From Candidatus Methanophagales archaeon (GTDB lineage Archaea > Halobacteriota > Syntropharchaeia > Alkanophagales > Methanospirareceae), in NCBI GenBank assembly GCA_014061035.1, contig JACGMN010000016.1, forward strand, positions 1 through 11,947: a stretch of DNA of 11,947 bases, written 5' to 3'. The notes under the pieces are model-generated. The model saw only the letters and a program-made list of their open reading frames with translations, was not told the DNA's origin and ran no database searches. Shown here in pieces: positions 1 through 5,344 of this stretch (positions are counted from its first letter, which is position 1; every line of letters starts with the position of its first letter). The position numbers and the translations under genes were made by a program.

Positions 1-1
1 G

Positions 2-574
2 TGGCAATATAAATCAACAGGAATACCTGACAACCTGTTCTCGAGGTCGAAAGCAGGCTTAACACGAGAGGAAATCCGCTCGATTATCGTATCAAAAGCG
101 ATGATAAAAGGGGACGAAAGAATTTTAGACGTGGGTACGGGTTCAGGGAGCGTGTCCATCGAATTCGCGGTGTTAGGTTGCAATGTTACGGCTGTAGAAA
201 AAGACAGAGATAATTTTGAAGTTGCGAGAAGGAACACTGAAAGATTTGGGTTGAATGCTAAGATCAAGCTCATTTTTGGCGCTATGGAAAAAGTTGATTT
301 GAACAACCGTTTTTTTGACGTCATCTTTTTTGGAGGGACCGATAATCTGGAAAAATCGTTTGAGAATGTCTTCAAACACTTGAAACCTGGAGGCAGGGTT
401 ATTATTGCAGCAGTCAGACTTGAGACCGCTGTGGAAGCCATAGGAGTATTGAAGAACAGAGATATCAATCCAGAGGTTCTGAATATCTGCTTGAACAAAG
501 GCAGGGATTTAGGCGGCAAAACTGCCCTTGCGCCTTCTTATCCGGTATTCCTCATCTATGGAGACAAGAGATGA
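2..574 (+). CDS. cbiT: Cobalt-precorrin-6B C15-methyltransferase (decarboxylating), 5'-partial
   Basis: CbiT is a SAM-dependent methyltransferase that methylates C15 and removes the ring C acetate carboxyl in anaerobic cobalamin synthesis. The first ATG in this frame is at 101, but the frame is open to the window edge. The residues before that ATG (STGIPDNLFSRSKAGLTREE) match the usual CbiT N-terminus, in which a GIPD motif is followed by a TREE/TKEE motif. The true start is therefore outside the window and 190 residues are visible. The SAM-binding glycine loop is DVGTGSGSVSIEF, starting at visible residue 43. A later FDVIFFGG stretch and the LKPGGRVII strand complete a Rossmann-like class I methyltransferase fold. 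The stop overlaps the next start by four bases (ATGA), which suggests translational coupling to cbiL. The assignment rests on motifs and on three cobalamin neighbours; the family is near certain. Confidence 0.92.
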   Translation, partial: WQYKSTGIPDNLFSRSKAGLTREEIRSIIVSKAMIKGDERILDVGTGSGSVSIEFAVLGCNVTAVEKDRDNFEVARRNTERFGLNAKIKLIFGAMEKVDLNNRFFDVIFFGGTDNLEKSFENVFKHLKPGGRVIIAAVRLETAVEAIGVLKNRDINPEVLNICLNKGRDLGGKTALAPSYPVFLIYGDKR

Positions 575-1284
575 AGCTCAGCAAGCTGTATGGAATAGGC
601 GTTGGTCCCGGCGACCCGGAACTGCTCACAATTAAAGCGTATAAAATACTCAAAGAAGTCGATATGATAGTTACTCCGCGGTCGAGCGAGGATAAAAGGA
701 GTCTTGCTTTGCTCACGATTGAAGGAATTATAAACGAGAGAAAGAACGAGCCAATTGTTGTTGAACCTGTATTCCCAATGACGAAAGACCAGGCGAAATT
801 GGACTTCTATTGGGAAAAGGCGCGGGAAGAGGTCTTGAAAAATATGAAGGATATGAAGGGGTGTGAAACAGTCGCATTCATCACGTTAGGTGACCCCAGC
901 CTGTATTCCACGTTCTACAGATTCCTGAAGATTTTTAAAGACGTCGTGGATGAGGTAGAAGTAGTACCAGGGGTAACCTCCTTCTCAGCTTGCTCTTCTA
1001 TTGCCAAAACCCCTATTGCAGAAGGAAATGAGATCGTTTCCATTGTCCTCGACATAACAGGGAACGATAATGCGGTGCAGATAATTAAAAATTCTGATTC
1101 CTTGATATTCCTCAAATTGAAAAATATGGACAAGATAAAAACTATGCTTGGCAATAAAAAAGCTATCATAGGCATCAAGGTTGGGTTTAAAGACCAAAAA
1201 ATGTTCTTTGGAGGACTCAATGAATTGCAACAACCGGATCATTACCTCTCTACGCTTATCGTGAAGAAGGAACCACAAGATTAG
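571..1284 (+). CDS. cbiL: Cobalt-factor II / precorrin-2 C20-methyltransferase
   Basis: CbiL transfers a methyl group from SAM to C20 of cobalt-factor II, an early step of the corrin pathway. The 237-residue length is normal for the family. The N-terminal tetrapyrrole-methylase signature GIGVGPGDPELLTIKA lies at residues 8-23. It is followed by the PRSSEDKRSLAL segment typical of CbiL/CobI, then TLGDPSLYSTFYRFLK in the middle, and VVPGVTSFSACSSIAKTPIA, the loop that closes over SAM. CbiF enzymes have a different second half, so the paralogue choice is good. The start ATG overlaps the cbiT stop (ATGA), and a purine-rich GGAG lies a few bases upstream. The next gene, cbiF, begins 8 bases after the stop, so the group is surely cotranscribed. 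Confidence 0.93.
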   Translation: MKLSKLYGIGVGPGDPELLTIKAYKILKEVDMIVTPRSSEDKRSLALLTIEGIINERKNEPIVVEPVFPMTKDQAKLDFYWEKAREEVLKNMKDMKGCETVAFITLGDPSLYSTFYRFLKIFKDVVDEVEVVPGVTSFSACSSIAKTPIAEGNEIVSIVLDITGNDNAVQIIKNSDSLIFLKLKNMDKIKTMLGNKKAIIGIKVGFKDQKMFFGGLNELQQPDHYLSTLIVKKEPQD

Positions 1285-1292
1285 AAATTAAA

Positions 1293-2027
1293 ATGAAACC
1301 GAAAGTAGTTTTTGTTGGCGCAGGACCGGGCGACCCCGAATTACTCACGCTAAAGGGGAAGCGAGAGATAGAAAGGGCGGATGTGATAATCTATGCGGGT
1401 TCACTCGTCAACAGAGACATTTTAAAATATGCAAGGAGCGATGCGATACAGCTAAATAGCTATGGTAAGACCAGGGAAGATTTATTCGCACTGTATGAGA
1501 AATTTGCAGTTAAGGGAAAGAGAATAGTGCGGCTTCATACCGGCGACTTGAGTTTCTATTCCGCTATTCTGGAACAGATGGAATACCTCAGATCAATTGA
1601 TATAGATTTTGAACTTGTTCCTGGAGTTACGGCGTTCTCTGCCGCATCAGCATCGTTAAAACGCGAACTCACTTCGCCCGGCATATCACAAACGCTGATA
1701 ATCACAAAACCGTTTGGGAAGACCGGCAAGCCCGCAGAGGAAAGCATAGCGGAACTTTCAAAGCACGGTGCAACAATGGTAATTTTTCTCGGCGTGCATC
1801 TCATTGACGATGTCGTTTCTGAGCTAAGGGTCGGCTATCCTCCGGAGACAGACGTAGCAGTAGTTCATAAAGCGTCATGGGCAGAAGAGCGGATAATAAG
1901 AGGCACTTTAAATGATATTGCCGTGAAGGTGAAGAAAGAGGATATAAAGAGTCAATCAGTGATAATAGTAGGGGACGTGCTTAATAAGTCGGGCGTTTCG
2001 GTATTGTATGGAGGCAAGAAAAAATAA
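1293..2027 (+). CDS. cbiF: Cobalt-precorrin-4 C11-methyltransferase
   Basis: CbiF methylates C11 of cobalt-precorrin-4 using SAM, just before the CbiG step. At 244 residues it is near the usual length. It opens with VVFVGAGPGDPELLTLKGKR, the tetrapyrrole-methylase signature, followed by ADVIIYAGSLVNRDIL, which is characteristic of CbiF/CobM and differs from the equivalent part of CbiL. Also visible are RLHTGDLSFYSAILEQM, the SAM-loop LVPGVTAFSAASASLKRELT, and the acceptor-side PGISQTLIITKPFGKT. No good ribosome binding site precedes the ATG; the 8-base gap to cbiL suggests reinitiation or a shared message. The following cbiG gene starts 18 bases after the stop. Confidence 0.94.
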   Translation: MKPKVVFVGAGPGDPELLTLKGKREIERADVIIYAGSLVNRDILKYARSDAIQLNSYGKTREDLFALYEKFAVKGKRIVRLHTGDLSFYSAILEQMEYLRSIDIDFELVPGVTAFSAASASLKRELTSPGISQTLIITKPFGKTGKPAEESIAELSKHGATMVIFLGVHLIDDVVSELRVGYPPETDVAVVHKASWAEERIIRGTLNDIAVKVKKEDIKSQSVIIVGDVLNKSGVSVLYGGKKK

Positions 2028-2045
2028 ATTATAGATAGAATATCC

Positions 2046-2432
2046 ATGATTGCCATCTTCTCACTTGCTCAGGAATCAGTTGCAATTGCCGAAAAGGTGA
2101 AACGTGTGCTGTTAGCTGGAGGATTCGATGCAGAGCTGATATGTTCAGAAAAAATCTCGTGCAGTAGCGCAGATGAGAAGGTGAGAAGCGTTTACCGTGC
2201 TATAAAGGGAAGTTTCAAGCAGAAGAAGAATATTGTTGCCATTCTCCCTATGGGTGTGGTGGTGAGGGCAATAGAACCAACGAAGAAGACCGAAGACCCA
2301 TGGGTGGTCTGCATAGACACGAACGGGAAATGGGTTATACCTGTGCTGAACGGGCATAGAGGAGCGAATAAATTTGCAGAACTCATTGCAGAAGGAATAT
2401 CTGCGCAAGCAGTGATAACAACTTTGGAATAG
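2046..2432 (+). CDS. cbiG: Cobalt-precorrin-5A hydrolase, N-terminal domain only (short CbiG)
   Basis: CbiG opens the delta-lactone of cobalt-precorrin-5A and releases the two-carbon fragment as acetaldehyde. These 128 residues match its N-terminal domain: IAIFSLAQESVAIAEKV at the start, then the glycine-poor version of the core (AILPMGVVVRAIEP, DPWVVCIDTNGKWVIPVLNG) and the HRGANKFAELIAEGI helix. The frame stops with ITTLE at a TAG (2430-2432), at the point where full-length proteins pass into the linker and the CbiG C-terminal domain. Usual CbiG is about 300 residues or more, so more than half is absent. No remnant of the C-terminal domain is seen downstream; instead short tandem repeats follow. 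Either the C-domain is encoded elsewhere or the gene is broken. The domain identity is clear; activity is uncertain. Confidence 0.82.
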   Translation: MIAIFSLAQESVAIAEKVKRVLLAGGFDAELICSEKISCSSADEKVRSVYRAIKGSFKQKKNIVAILPMGVVVRAIEPTKKTEDPWVVCIDTNGKWVIPVLNGHRGANKFAELIAEGISAQAVITTLE

Positions 2433-2444
2433 ATTGAATGTATT

Positions 2445-2512
2445 TGTATAGATACGATGAAGATGTATAGATACGATGAAGATGCAGGATACAAGATGCA
2501 GGATACAAGATA
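2445..2512. repeat. Two short tandem repeats between cbiG and the deaminase gene
   Basis: Two copies of a 19-base unit (TGTATAGATACGATGAAGA) occur at 2445-2463 and 2464-2482. They are followed directly by two copies of a 14-base unit (CAGGATACAAGATG, the second ending in ATA) at 2485-2498 and 2499-2512. They fill the space exactly where the missing C-terminal half of cbiG would be expected. Copy-number slippage is the likely origin. Confidence 0.85.
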
Positions 2513-2548
2513 CACGAGGATATACAAATACGATTGAATATATACACT

Positions 2549-3850
2549 ATGTCGGTTCTGATAAAGGATGTGTTGGTTGACGGTAAGGAGAAGGATATAT
2601 ACATCGAGTCGAACAAGATAGCAGCAATTAGAGAAGCAGGGAGTAGTAAAGGAAAGATACGGGAAGGGGAAGCAGAAGTTGTAATTGACGGGAAGAGAAA
2701 AGCAGCGATTCCTGGTATTTTCAACGGGCATACCCATGCGGCAATGACATTACTCCGCGGCTATGCGGATGACATGCCACTTCACGACTGGTTAACGACG
2801 AAAATCTGGCCGTTAGAGGCGAGACTGACAGACGAAGCGGTTTACTGGGGTACGAAACTCGCGGCTCTGGAGATGATAAAATCCGGGACGACCTTCTTCA
2901 ACGATATGTACTGGTACTGGGAGAGTAGTGCGAGAGCGGTCGAGGAGAGCGGGATACGTGCGGTCTTATCTGCAGTTTTTATTGACGGATTCGACGAAGA
3001 GAAAGCAAAAGAGCAGATAATAAAGAATAAAGTATTGTATGAGAAAAGTAAGAACCTATCGAAACGGATAATTTTTGCGCTTGGACCGCATGCAGTATAT
3101 ACGGTCTCAAAAGAAAGCCTCTGCTGGGTAAAGGAATTTTCCGAGAGACATGATCTTCTGGTCCATATTCACGTATCGGAGACTAAGGAGGAAGTAGAAG
3201 AGTGTAAAAAAAGGTACGGGATGCGACCAGTAGAATTTCTCGCGGAGATCAATCTTTTGAGTTCACGCACCATTGCCTGCCATTGTGTTCATCTCAGCAG
3301 GAAAGAGATGGAGCTGTTGAAGCAGCATGACGTGAAGATCGTGCATAATCCGACATCGAATATGAAGTTAGCAATTGGACAGATGCCCTACGAGGAGCTG
3401 AAAAAAACCGGCTTATACTCTAATATCGCACTTGGAACAGACGGCTGTGCTTCTAACAACAACATGGATATGTTTGAAGAGCTGAAGATAGCCTCGCTGG
3501 TTCATAAAGCATTCTCCGGTGACCCGACGAGCATCCCGGCCGCCGAAGCTTTTGCGCTCGCAACACGTAACGCTGCTAAGATATTCAGGTTGAATTCTGG
3601 TATAATCGCGGAAGGAAAGCTTGCGGACATTGCTCTGCTGGACTTGAGGAAGGTTGAACTTGTGCCAAACCATGATCTAACATCCAATATTGTCTATTCT
3701 GCGAACGGTAGTTGCGTTGATACCGTTATATGCGATGGTGCGATTCTAATGACTGGACAGAAGGTGAAGGGCGAGGAAGAGATAAAGGAGAAGGCACGAG
3801 AGGTTGCTTATGAACTTATGAGTATGAGCGGGAATAACAAGAAAGAATAA
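2549..3850 (+). CDS. mtaD: Amidohydrolase: 5'-deoxyadenosine / S-adenosylhomocysteine / methylthioadenosine deaminase (MtaD/DadD type)
   Basis: This is a metal-dependent deaminase of the amidohydrolase superfamily. Its archaeal relatives deaminate adenosyl compounds left over from SAM chemistry (S-adenosylhomocysteine, methylthioadenosine, 5'-deoxyadenosine); the exact preferred substrate cannot be read from sequence. From ATG 2549 it is 433 residues, a normal length. Metal and substrate residues visible are HTH at 61-63 in FNGHTHAAMTLLRG, LGPHAVYTVS, the metal His and the catalytic Glu in HIHVSETKEE (H208, E211), CHCVHLS, HNPTSNMKLA, and Asp298 in ALGTDGCASNNNMDMF. All are intact. The frame also opens at a TTG (2534), but MSVLIKDVLVDG is a typical beginning for the family, so the ATG is preferred. 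SAM-using cobalamin methyltransferases lie just upstream, and recycling their SAH product would fit, but that functional link is an inference. Confidence 0.88.
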   Translation: MSVLIKDVLVDGKEKDIYIESNKIAAIREAGSSKGKIREGEAEVVIDGKRKAAIPGIFNGHTHAAMTLLRGYADDMPLHDWLTTKIWPLEARLTDEAVYWGTKLAALEMIKSGTTFFNDMYWYWESSARAVEESGIRAVLSAVFIDGFDEEKAKEQIIKNKVLYEKSKNLSKRIIFALGPHAVYTVSKESLCWVKEFSERHDLLVHIHVSETKEEVEECKKRYGMRPVEFLAEINLLSSRTIACHCVHLSRKEMELLKQHDVKIVHNPTSNMKLAIGQMPYEELKKTGLYSNIALGTDGCASNNNMDMFEELKIASLVHKAFSGDPTSIPAAEAFALATRNAAKIFRLNSGIIAEGKLADIALLDLRKVELVPNHDLTSNIVYSANGSCVDTVICDGAILMTGQKVKGEEEIKEKAREVAYELMSMSGNNKKE

Positions 3851-3860
3851 ATTTTATAAT

Positions 3861-3920
3861 CGGACGCAGATGAACGCTTGCCTGCGCGTGCCGCGCGCAA
3901 GCAGGCAGATAATCAGGATT
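3861..3920. repeat. GC-rich hairpin inside a dispersed-repeat-like spacer
   Basis: In an otherwise AT-rich spacer, 3876-3906 can fold into a strong hairpin: GCTTGC pairs with GCAAGC, then after a two-base bulge GCGC pairs with GCGC around a five-base loop. An alternative pairing of GCCTGC with GCAGGC gives a similar structure. It is flanked by CGGACGCAGATGAACGC on the left and GGCAGATAATCAGGATTTT on the right, which resemble the CGCAGATGAACGCAGAT type of dispersed repeat found in many prokaryotic genomes. It could act as a transcription stop or processing site between the deaminase and fumarase genes. A terminator role is not shown; the U-run is weak. Confidence 0.5.
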
Positions 3921-3927
3921 TTAAAAA
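3919..3927 (+). promoter_or_regulatory. Possible TATA-like box upstream of fumarase alpha
   Basis: TTTTAAAAAA lies about 22 bases before the fumarase ATG at 3945. This is near the archaeal TATA spacing for a transcript with a very short or no leader. It follows the GC-rich hairpin, so fumarase may have its own promoter. The call is weak and rests on position only. Confidence 0.25.
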
Positions 3928-3944
3928 ATGACTGATAGAGATAG

Positions 3945-4841
3945 ATGATCACGAAAGAACTGATAAAAGAGGTAACGATAACATTGTTGAAGCGAGCTGA
4001 GACAGGACTGCCCGGTGATGTGAAAGCAGCACTCGTTCGTGCATACGAGCGCGAGGATAATAAAATCGCAAAGGTGCAGTTGGAGGCAATGCTCGATAAT
4101 GTAAAGCTTGCCGGTGAGATGCAGCGACCGCTATGTCAAGATACAGGTCTCCCGCTCTTCTTTGTTACGCTTGGGAGTGGAACTGGAACGGTAGACCCTG
4201 GCGATATTGATGCAGGAATACGTGAAGGTGTAGAGGCAGCAACAGATCTAATCCCGCTGCGCTCTAATGTAGTGGATCCAATAACGAGGGCTGGAAAAGG
4301 CGGTAATATCGGTGATAAAATGCCGTATATCGATTATACCGTCGACCCTGCACTTGATCTTGATTTTGATGGCATTGAGTTATTAGTATCTCCAAAAGGC
4401 GGTGGCGCGGAGAACATGAGTGCGTTAACGATGCTAACACCAAAGCCGGAAGCAGAAGCTGTAAAAGAGATACAGACCTTCGTTCTTGAGACGGTTCTCA
4501 AGGCTGCGGGGAAACCGTGCCCGCCGACCATCATTGGGATTGGTCTCGGTGGCTCTGCGGATATAGCGATGAAGCTCGCAAAAGTTGCACTGCTTCGACC
4601 AGTAGGCGTGCGAAATAAGGTGGAGCTGATAGCGCAGGCTGAGGAAGAACTACTCGAAGCGGTGAACAAGACAGGCATCGGACCTATGGGATTAGGAGGG
4701 AAGACAACGGCGCTTGGTCTTCATATAGAGACTGCAAGCACACATATCGCCAGTTTTCCAGTTGCAATAGCCTTCCAGTGCTGGGCAGCGCGCAAAAGTG
4801 CCGCGAAAATATATGGTGATGGACGTGTCGAGTATCGGTGA
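3945..4841 (+). CDS. fumA: Class I fumarate hydratase alpha subunit (4Fe-4S)
   Basis: This is the N-terminal-type half of a two-subunit class I, oxygen-sensitive fumarase, which interconverts fumarate and malate using a [4Fe-4S] cluster. The 298 residues are full length for the alpha subunit. Three cysteines expected to bind the cluster are in place: C64 in PLCQDTGLP, C192 in KPCPPTIIG and C279 in AFQCWAARK. Also visible are GKGGNIGDKMPY, SPKGGGAENMSAL, GIGLGGSADIAMKLAK and GPMGLGGKTTALG. The related tartrate dehydratase alpha subunit (TtdA) cannot be excluded from motifs alone, but a fumarase is more likely in an archaeon. The beta subunit gene is normally needed for activity, and none follows: the next 500 bases hold only repeats, a toxin relic and a tRNA. 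The beta subunit is therefore presumably encoded elsewhere. Confidence 0.9.
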   Translation: MITKELIKEVTITLLKRAETGLPGDVKAALVRAYEREDNKIAKVQLEAMLDNVKLAGEMQRPLCQDTGLPLFFVTLGSGTGTVDPGDIDAGIREGVEAATDLIPLRSNVVDPITRAGKGGNIGDKMPYIDYTVDPALDLDFDGIELLVSPKGGGAENMSALTMLTPKPEAEAVKEIQTFVLETVLKAAGKPCPPTIIGIGLGGSADIAMKLAKVALLRPVGVRNKVELIAQAEEELLEAVNKTGIGPMGLGGKTTALGLHIETASTHIASFPVAIAFQCWAARKSAAKIYGDGRVEYR

Positions 4842-4876
4842 GGGTCAGTTCAGGGGTTCAGGGTTCAGGGTTAGAT
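4842..4876. repeat. Heptad-repeat arm (GGTTCAG)n, left end of element I
   Basis: Directly after the fumarase stop lie GTTCAG-type heptads (GTTCAGG, GGTTCAG, GGTTCAG, GGTTAG). They are the reverse complement type of the TGAACCC heptads at 5096-5142. Together the two arms bracket the toxin-gene relic like the ends of an imperfect inverted-repeat element. The left arm lacks the GTAACTAC terminus that is seen in the related element upstream of trpE. Confidence 0.65.
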
Positions 4877-4956
4877 CGGTGAAAATTGAATGGTTTGGAG
4901 ATCATCAATTGTTTCAACCCCAAAAAACCAGGAATAAATTTATTTCGGGTCTTGAC

Positions 4957-5046
4957 ATGAAGAAAGGAAATTATCTAAGAATGAATTTCATTAGAATAAC
5001 AAATTTAAATTGGGATGAGTTTGAAAGGAGATTTTATGAGCTATGA
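4957..5046 (+). pseudogene. Possible end of a VapB-like antitoxin gene (relic)
   Basis: This is a 29-codon frame ending in NLNWDEFERRFYEL, whose stop overlaps the following toxin start by four bases (ATGA). That is the usual arrangement of vapB followed by vapC. It is far shorter than a normal antitoxin (about 70-90 residues), and no N-terminal DNA-binding part is visible upstream, where heptad repeats and AT-rich sequence lie. The frame can be extended left to 4798, but only by reading over the fumarase end. The antitoxin call depends entirely on position and acidic/hydrophobic character; it could also be chance. Confidence 0.35.
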
Positions 5047-5105
5047 GATTCCTTGATGCAAACGTGTTTATCTACGCATATTACAAGCCGACACATGAAC
5101 CCTAA
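5043..5105 (+). pseudogene. Clipped VapC-type PIN-domain toxin gene (first 20 codons)
   Basis: The frame reads MRFLDANVFIYAYYKPTHEP and then stops. The first 16 residues are the textbook first strand of a PIN-domain ribonuclease: the D in FLDANVFIY is the first of the acidic metal-binding residues of VapC toxins, which are normally about 130 residues. The homologous part ends at YYKP; the sequence then runs into TGAACCC heptads at 5096, whose in-frame TAA ends the peptide. So the toxin gene was cut by deletion or by insertion of the repeat element. The fragment cannot fold into an active PIN domain. Confidence 0.6.
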
Positions 5106-5162
5106 ACCTTAAACCGTGAACCGTGAACTGTGAACCCTGAATCTAACAACCTGAGTAGTTAC
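5096..5162. repeat. Heptad-repeat arm (TGAACCC/GTGAACC)n with GTAGTTAC end, right end of element I
   Basis: About six imperfect heptads (GAACCCT, AAACCTT, AAACCGT, GAACCGT, GAACTGT, GAACCCT) are followed by ACAACCTGAGTAGTTAC at 5146-5162. That 17-base end matches ACAACTTAAGTAGTTAC at 7869-7885 at 15 of 17 positions, so the two arms belong to one repeat family. The arm ends 10 bases from the 3' end of the tRNA-Thr gene. Confidence 0.75.
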
Positions 5163-5172
5163 GAAATCAGAA

Positions 5173-5245
5173 AGCCCTGGGCGGGATTTGGACCCGCGAT
5201 CTCCACCTTACCAAGGTGGTGCATTGCCAACTATGCTACCAGGGC
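5173..5245 (-). tRNA. tRNA-Thr (anticodon GGT)
   Basis: Read on the - strand, the gene folds as a complete cloverleaf. The acceptor stem GCCCTGG/CCAGGGC has seven pairs, and the D stem GCAT/ATGC carries a GG-containing loop. The anticodon stem CCACC/GGTGG encloses the loop TTGGTAA (anticodon GGT), the variable loop has five bases, and the T stem is GCGGG/CCCGC. The discriminator is T (5173) and CCA is not encoded, as usual in archaea. The T loop is TCCAAAT: position 55 is C, where nearly all elongator tRNAs have U. No intron is seen. No TATA box lies close upstream; the nearest AT-rich box is about 80 bases away and is probably that of the divergent glycosyltransferase gene, possibly shared. 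Confidence 0.93.
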
Positions 5246-5279
5246 AGGACAGGGTAAGGTAAGATACGGTACGGTAGAA

Positions 5280-5301
5280 CATTGCATCACCATTGCATCA
5301 C
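5280..5301. repeat. Perfect 11-base tandem duplication
   Basis: CATTGCATCAC occurs twice in a row (5280-5290, 5291-5301), between the tRNA-Thr gene and the divergent glycosyltransferase gene. A degenerate GGTA-rich run precedes it at 5254-5277. A paired operator-like site is possible, but slippage is a simpler explanation. Confidence 0.6.
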
Positions 5302-5320
5302 ATAATCACTACATTTTTCG

Positions 5321-5336
5321 TATAAAAATATAAATA
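5321..5336 (+). promoter_or_regulatory. TATA-box-like promoter of the glycosyltransferase-pus10 pair
   Basis: TATAAAAATATAAATA lies between the tRNA gene and the glycosyltransferase gene. The centre of TATAAAAA is about 26 bases before the ATG at 5351. This is the normal archaeal TATA-to-start distance and would give a leaderless transcript beginning at that second ATG. No Shine-Dalgarno sequence precedes either ATG. Confidence 0.5.
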
Positions 5337-5344
5337 AGACTAAT

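Noticed and set aside
2430..2537. Reading through the cbiG TAG as pyrrolysine; the frame stays open for 34 more codons.
   Set aside because: The extension is made of the tandem repeats and shows no resemblance to the CbiG linker or C-terminal domain, so read-through would not restore the enzyme.
2192..2737. Long - strand open frame with many hydrophobic residues opposite cbiG and the deaminase gene.
   Set aside because: It is antisense to real genes and its Ile/Tyr/Ser pattern comes from the tandem repeats; no start signal or family resemblance.
4334..4678. 114-codon - strand frame opposite the fumarase gene.
   Set aside because: Shadow of a clearly recognised gene; Ser/Pro/Ala-rich composition is the usual antisense pattern.
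4798..5046. 82-codon frame from the fumarase end through the spacer as one gene.
   Set aside because: Its first part overlaps the fumarase 3' end in another frame and then translates heptad repeats; only the last 29 codons have any gene-like context.
4842..5162. CRISPR array, because of regularly repeated heptads.
   Set aside because: Units are seven bases with no spacers of 30-40 bases and no cas genes nearby.
5130..5333. 67-codon + strand frame covering the tRNA gene.
   Set aside because: It is the complement of the tRNA-Thr gene plus repeat sequence; not a protein gene.
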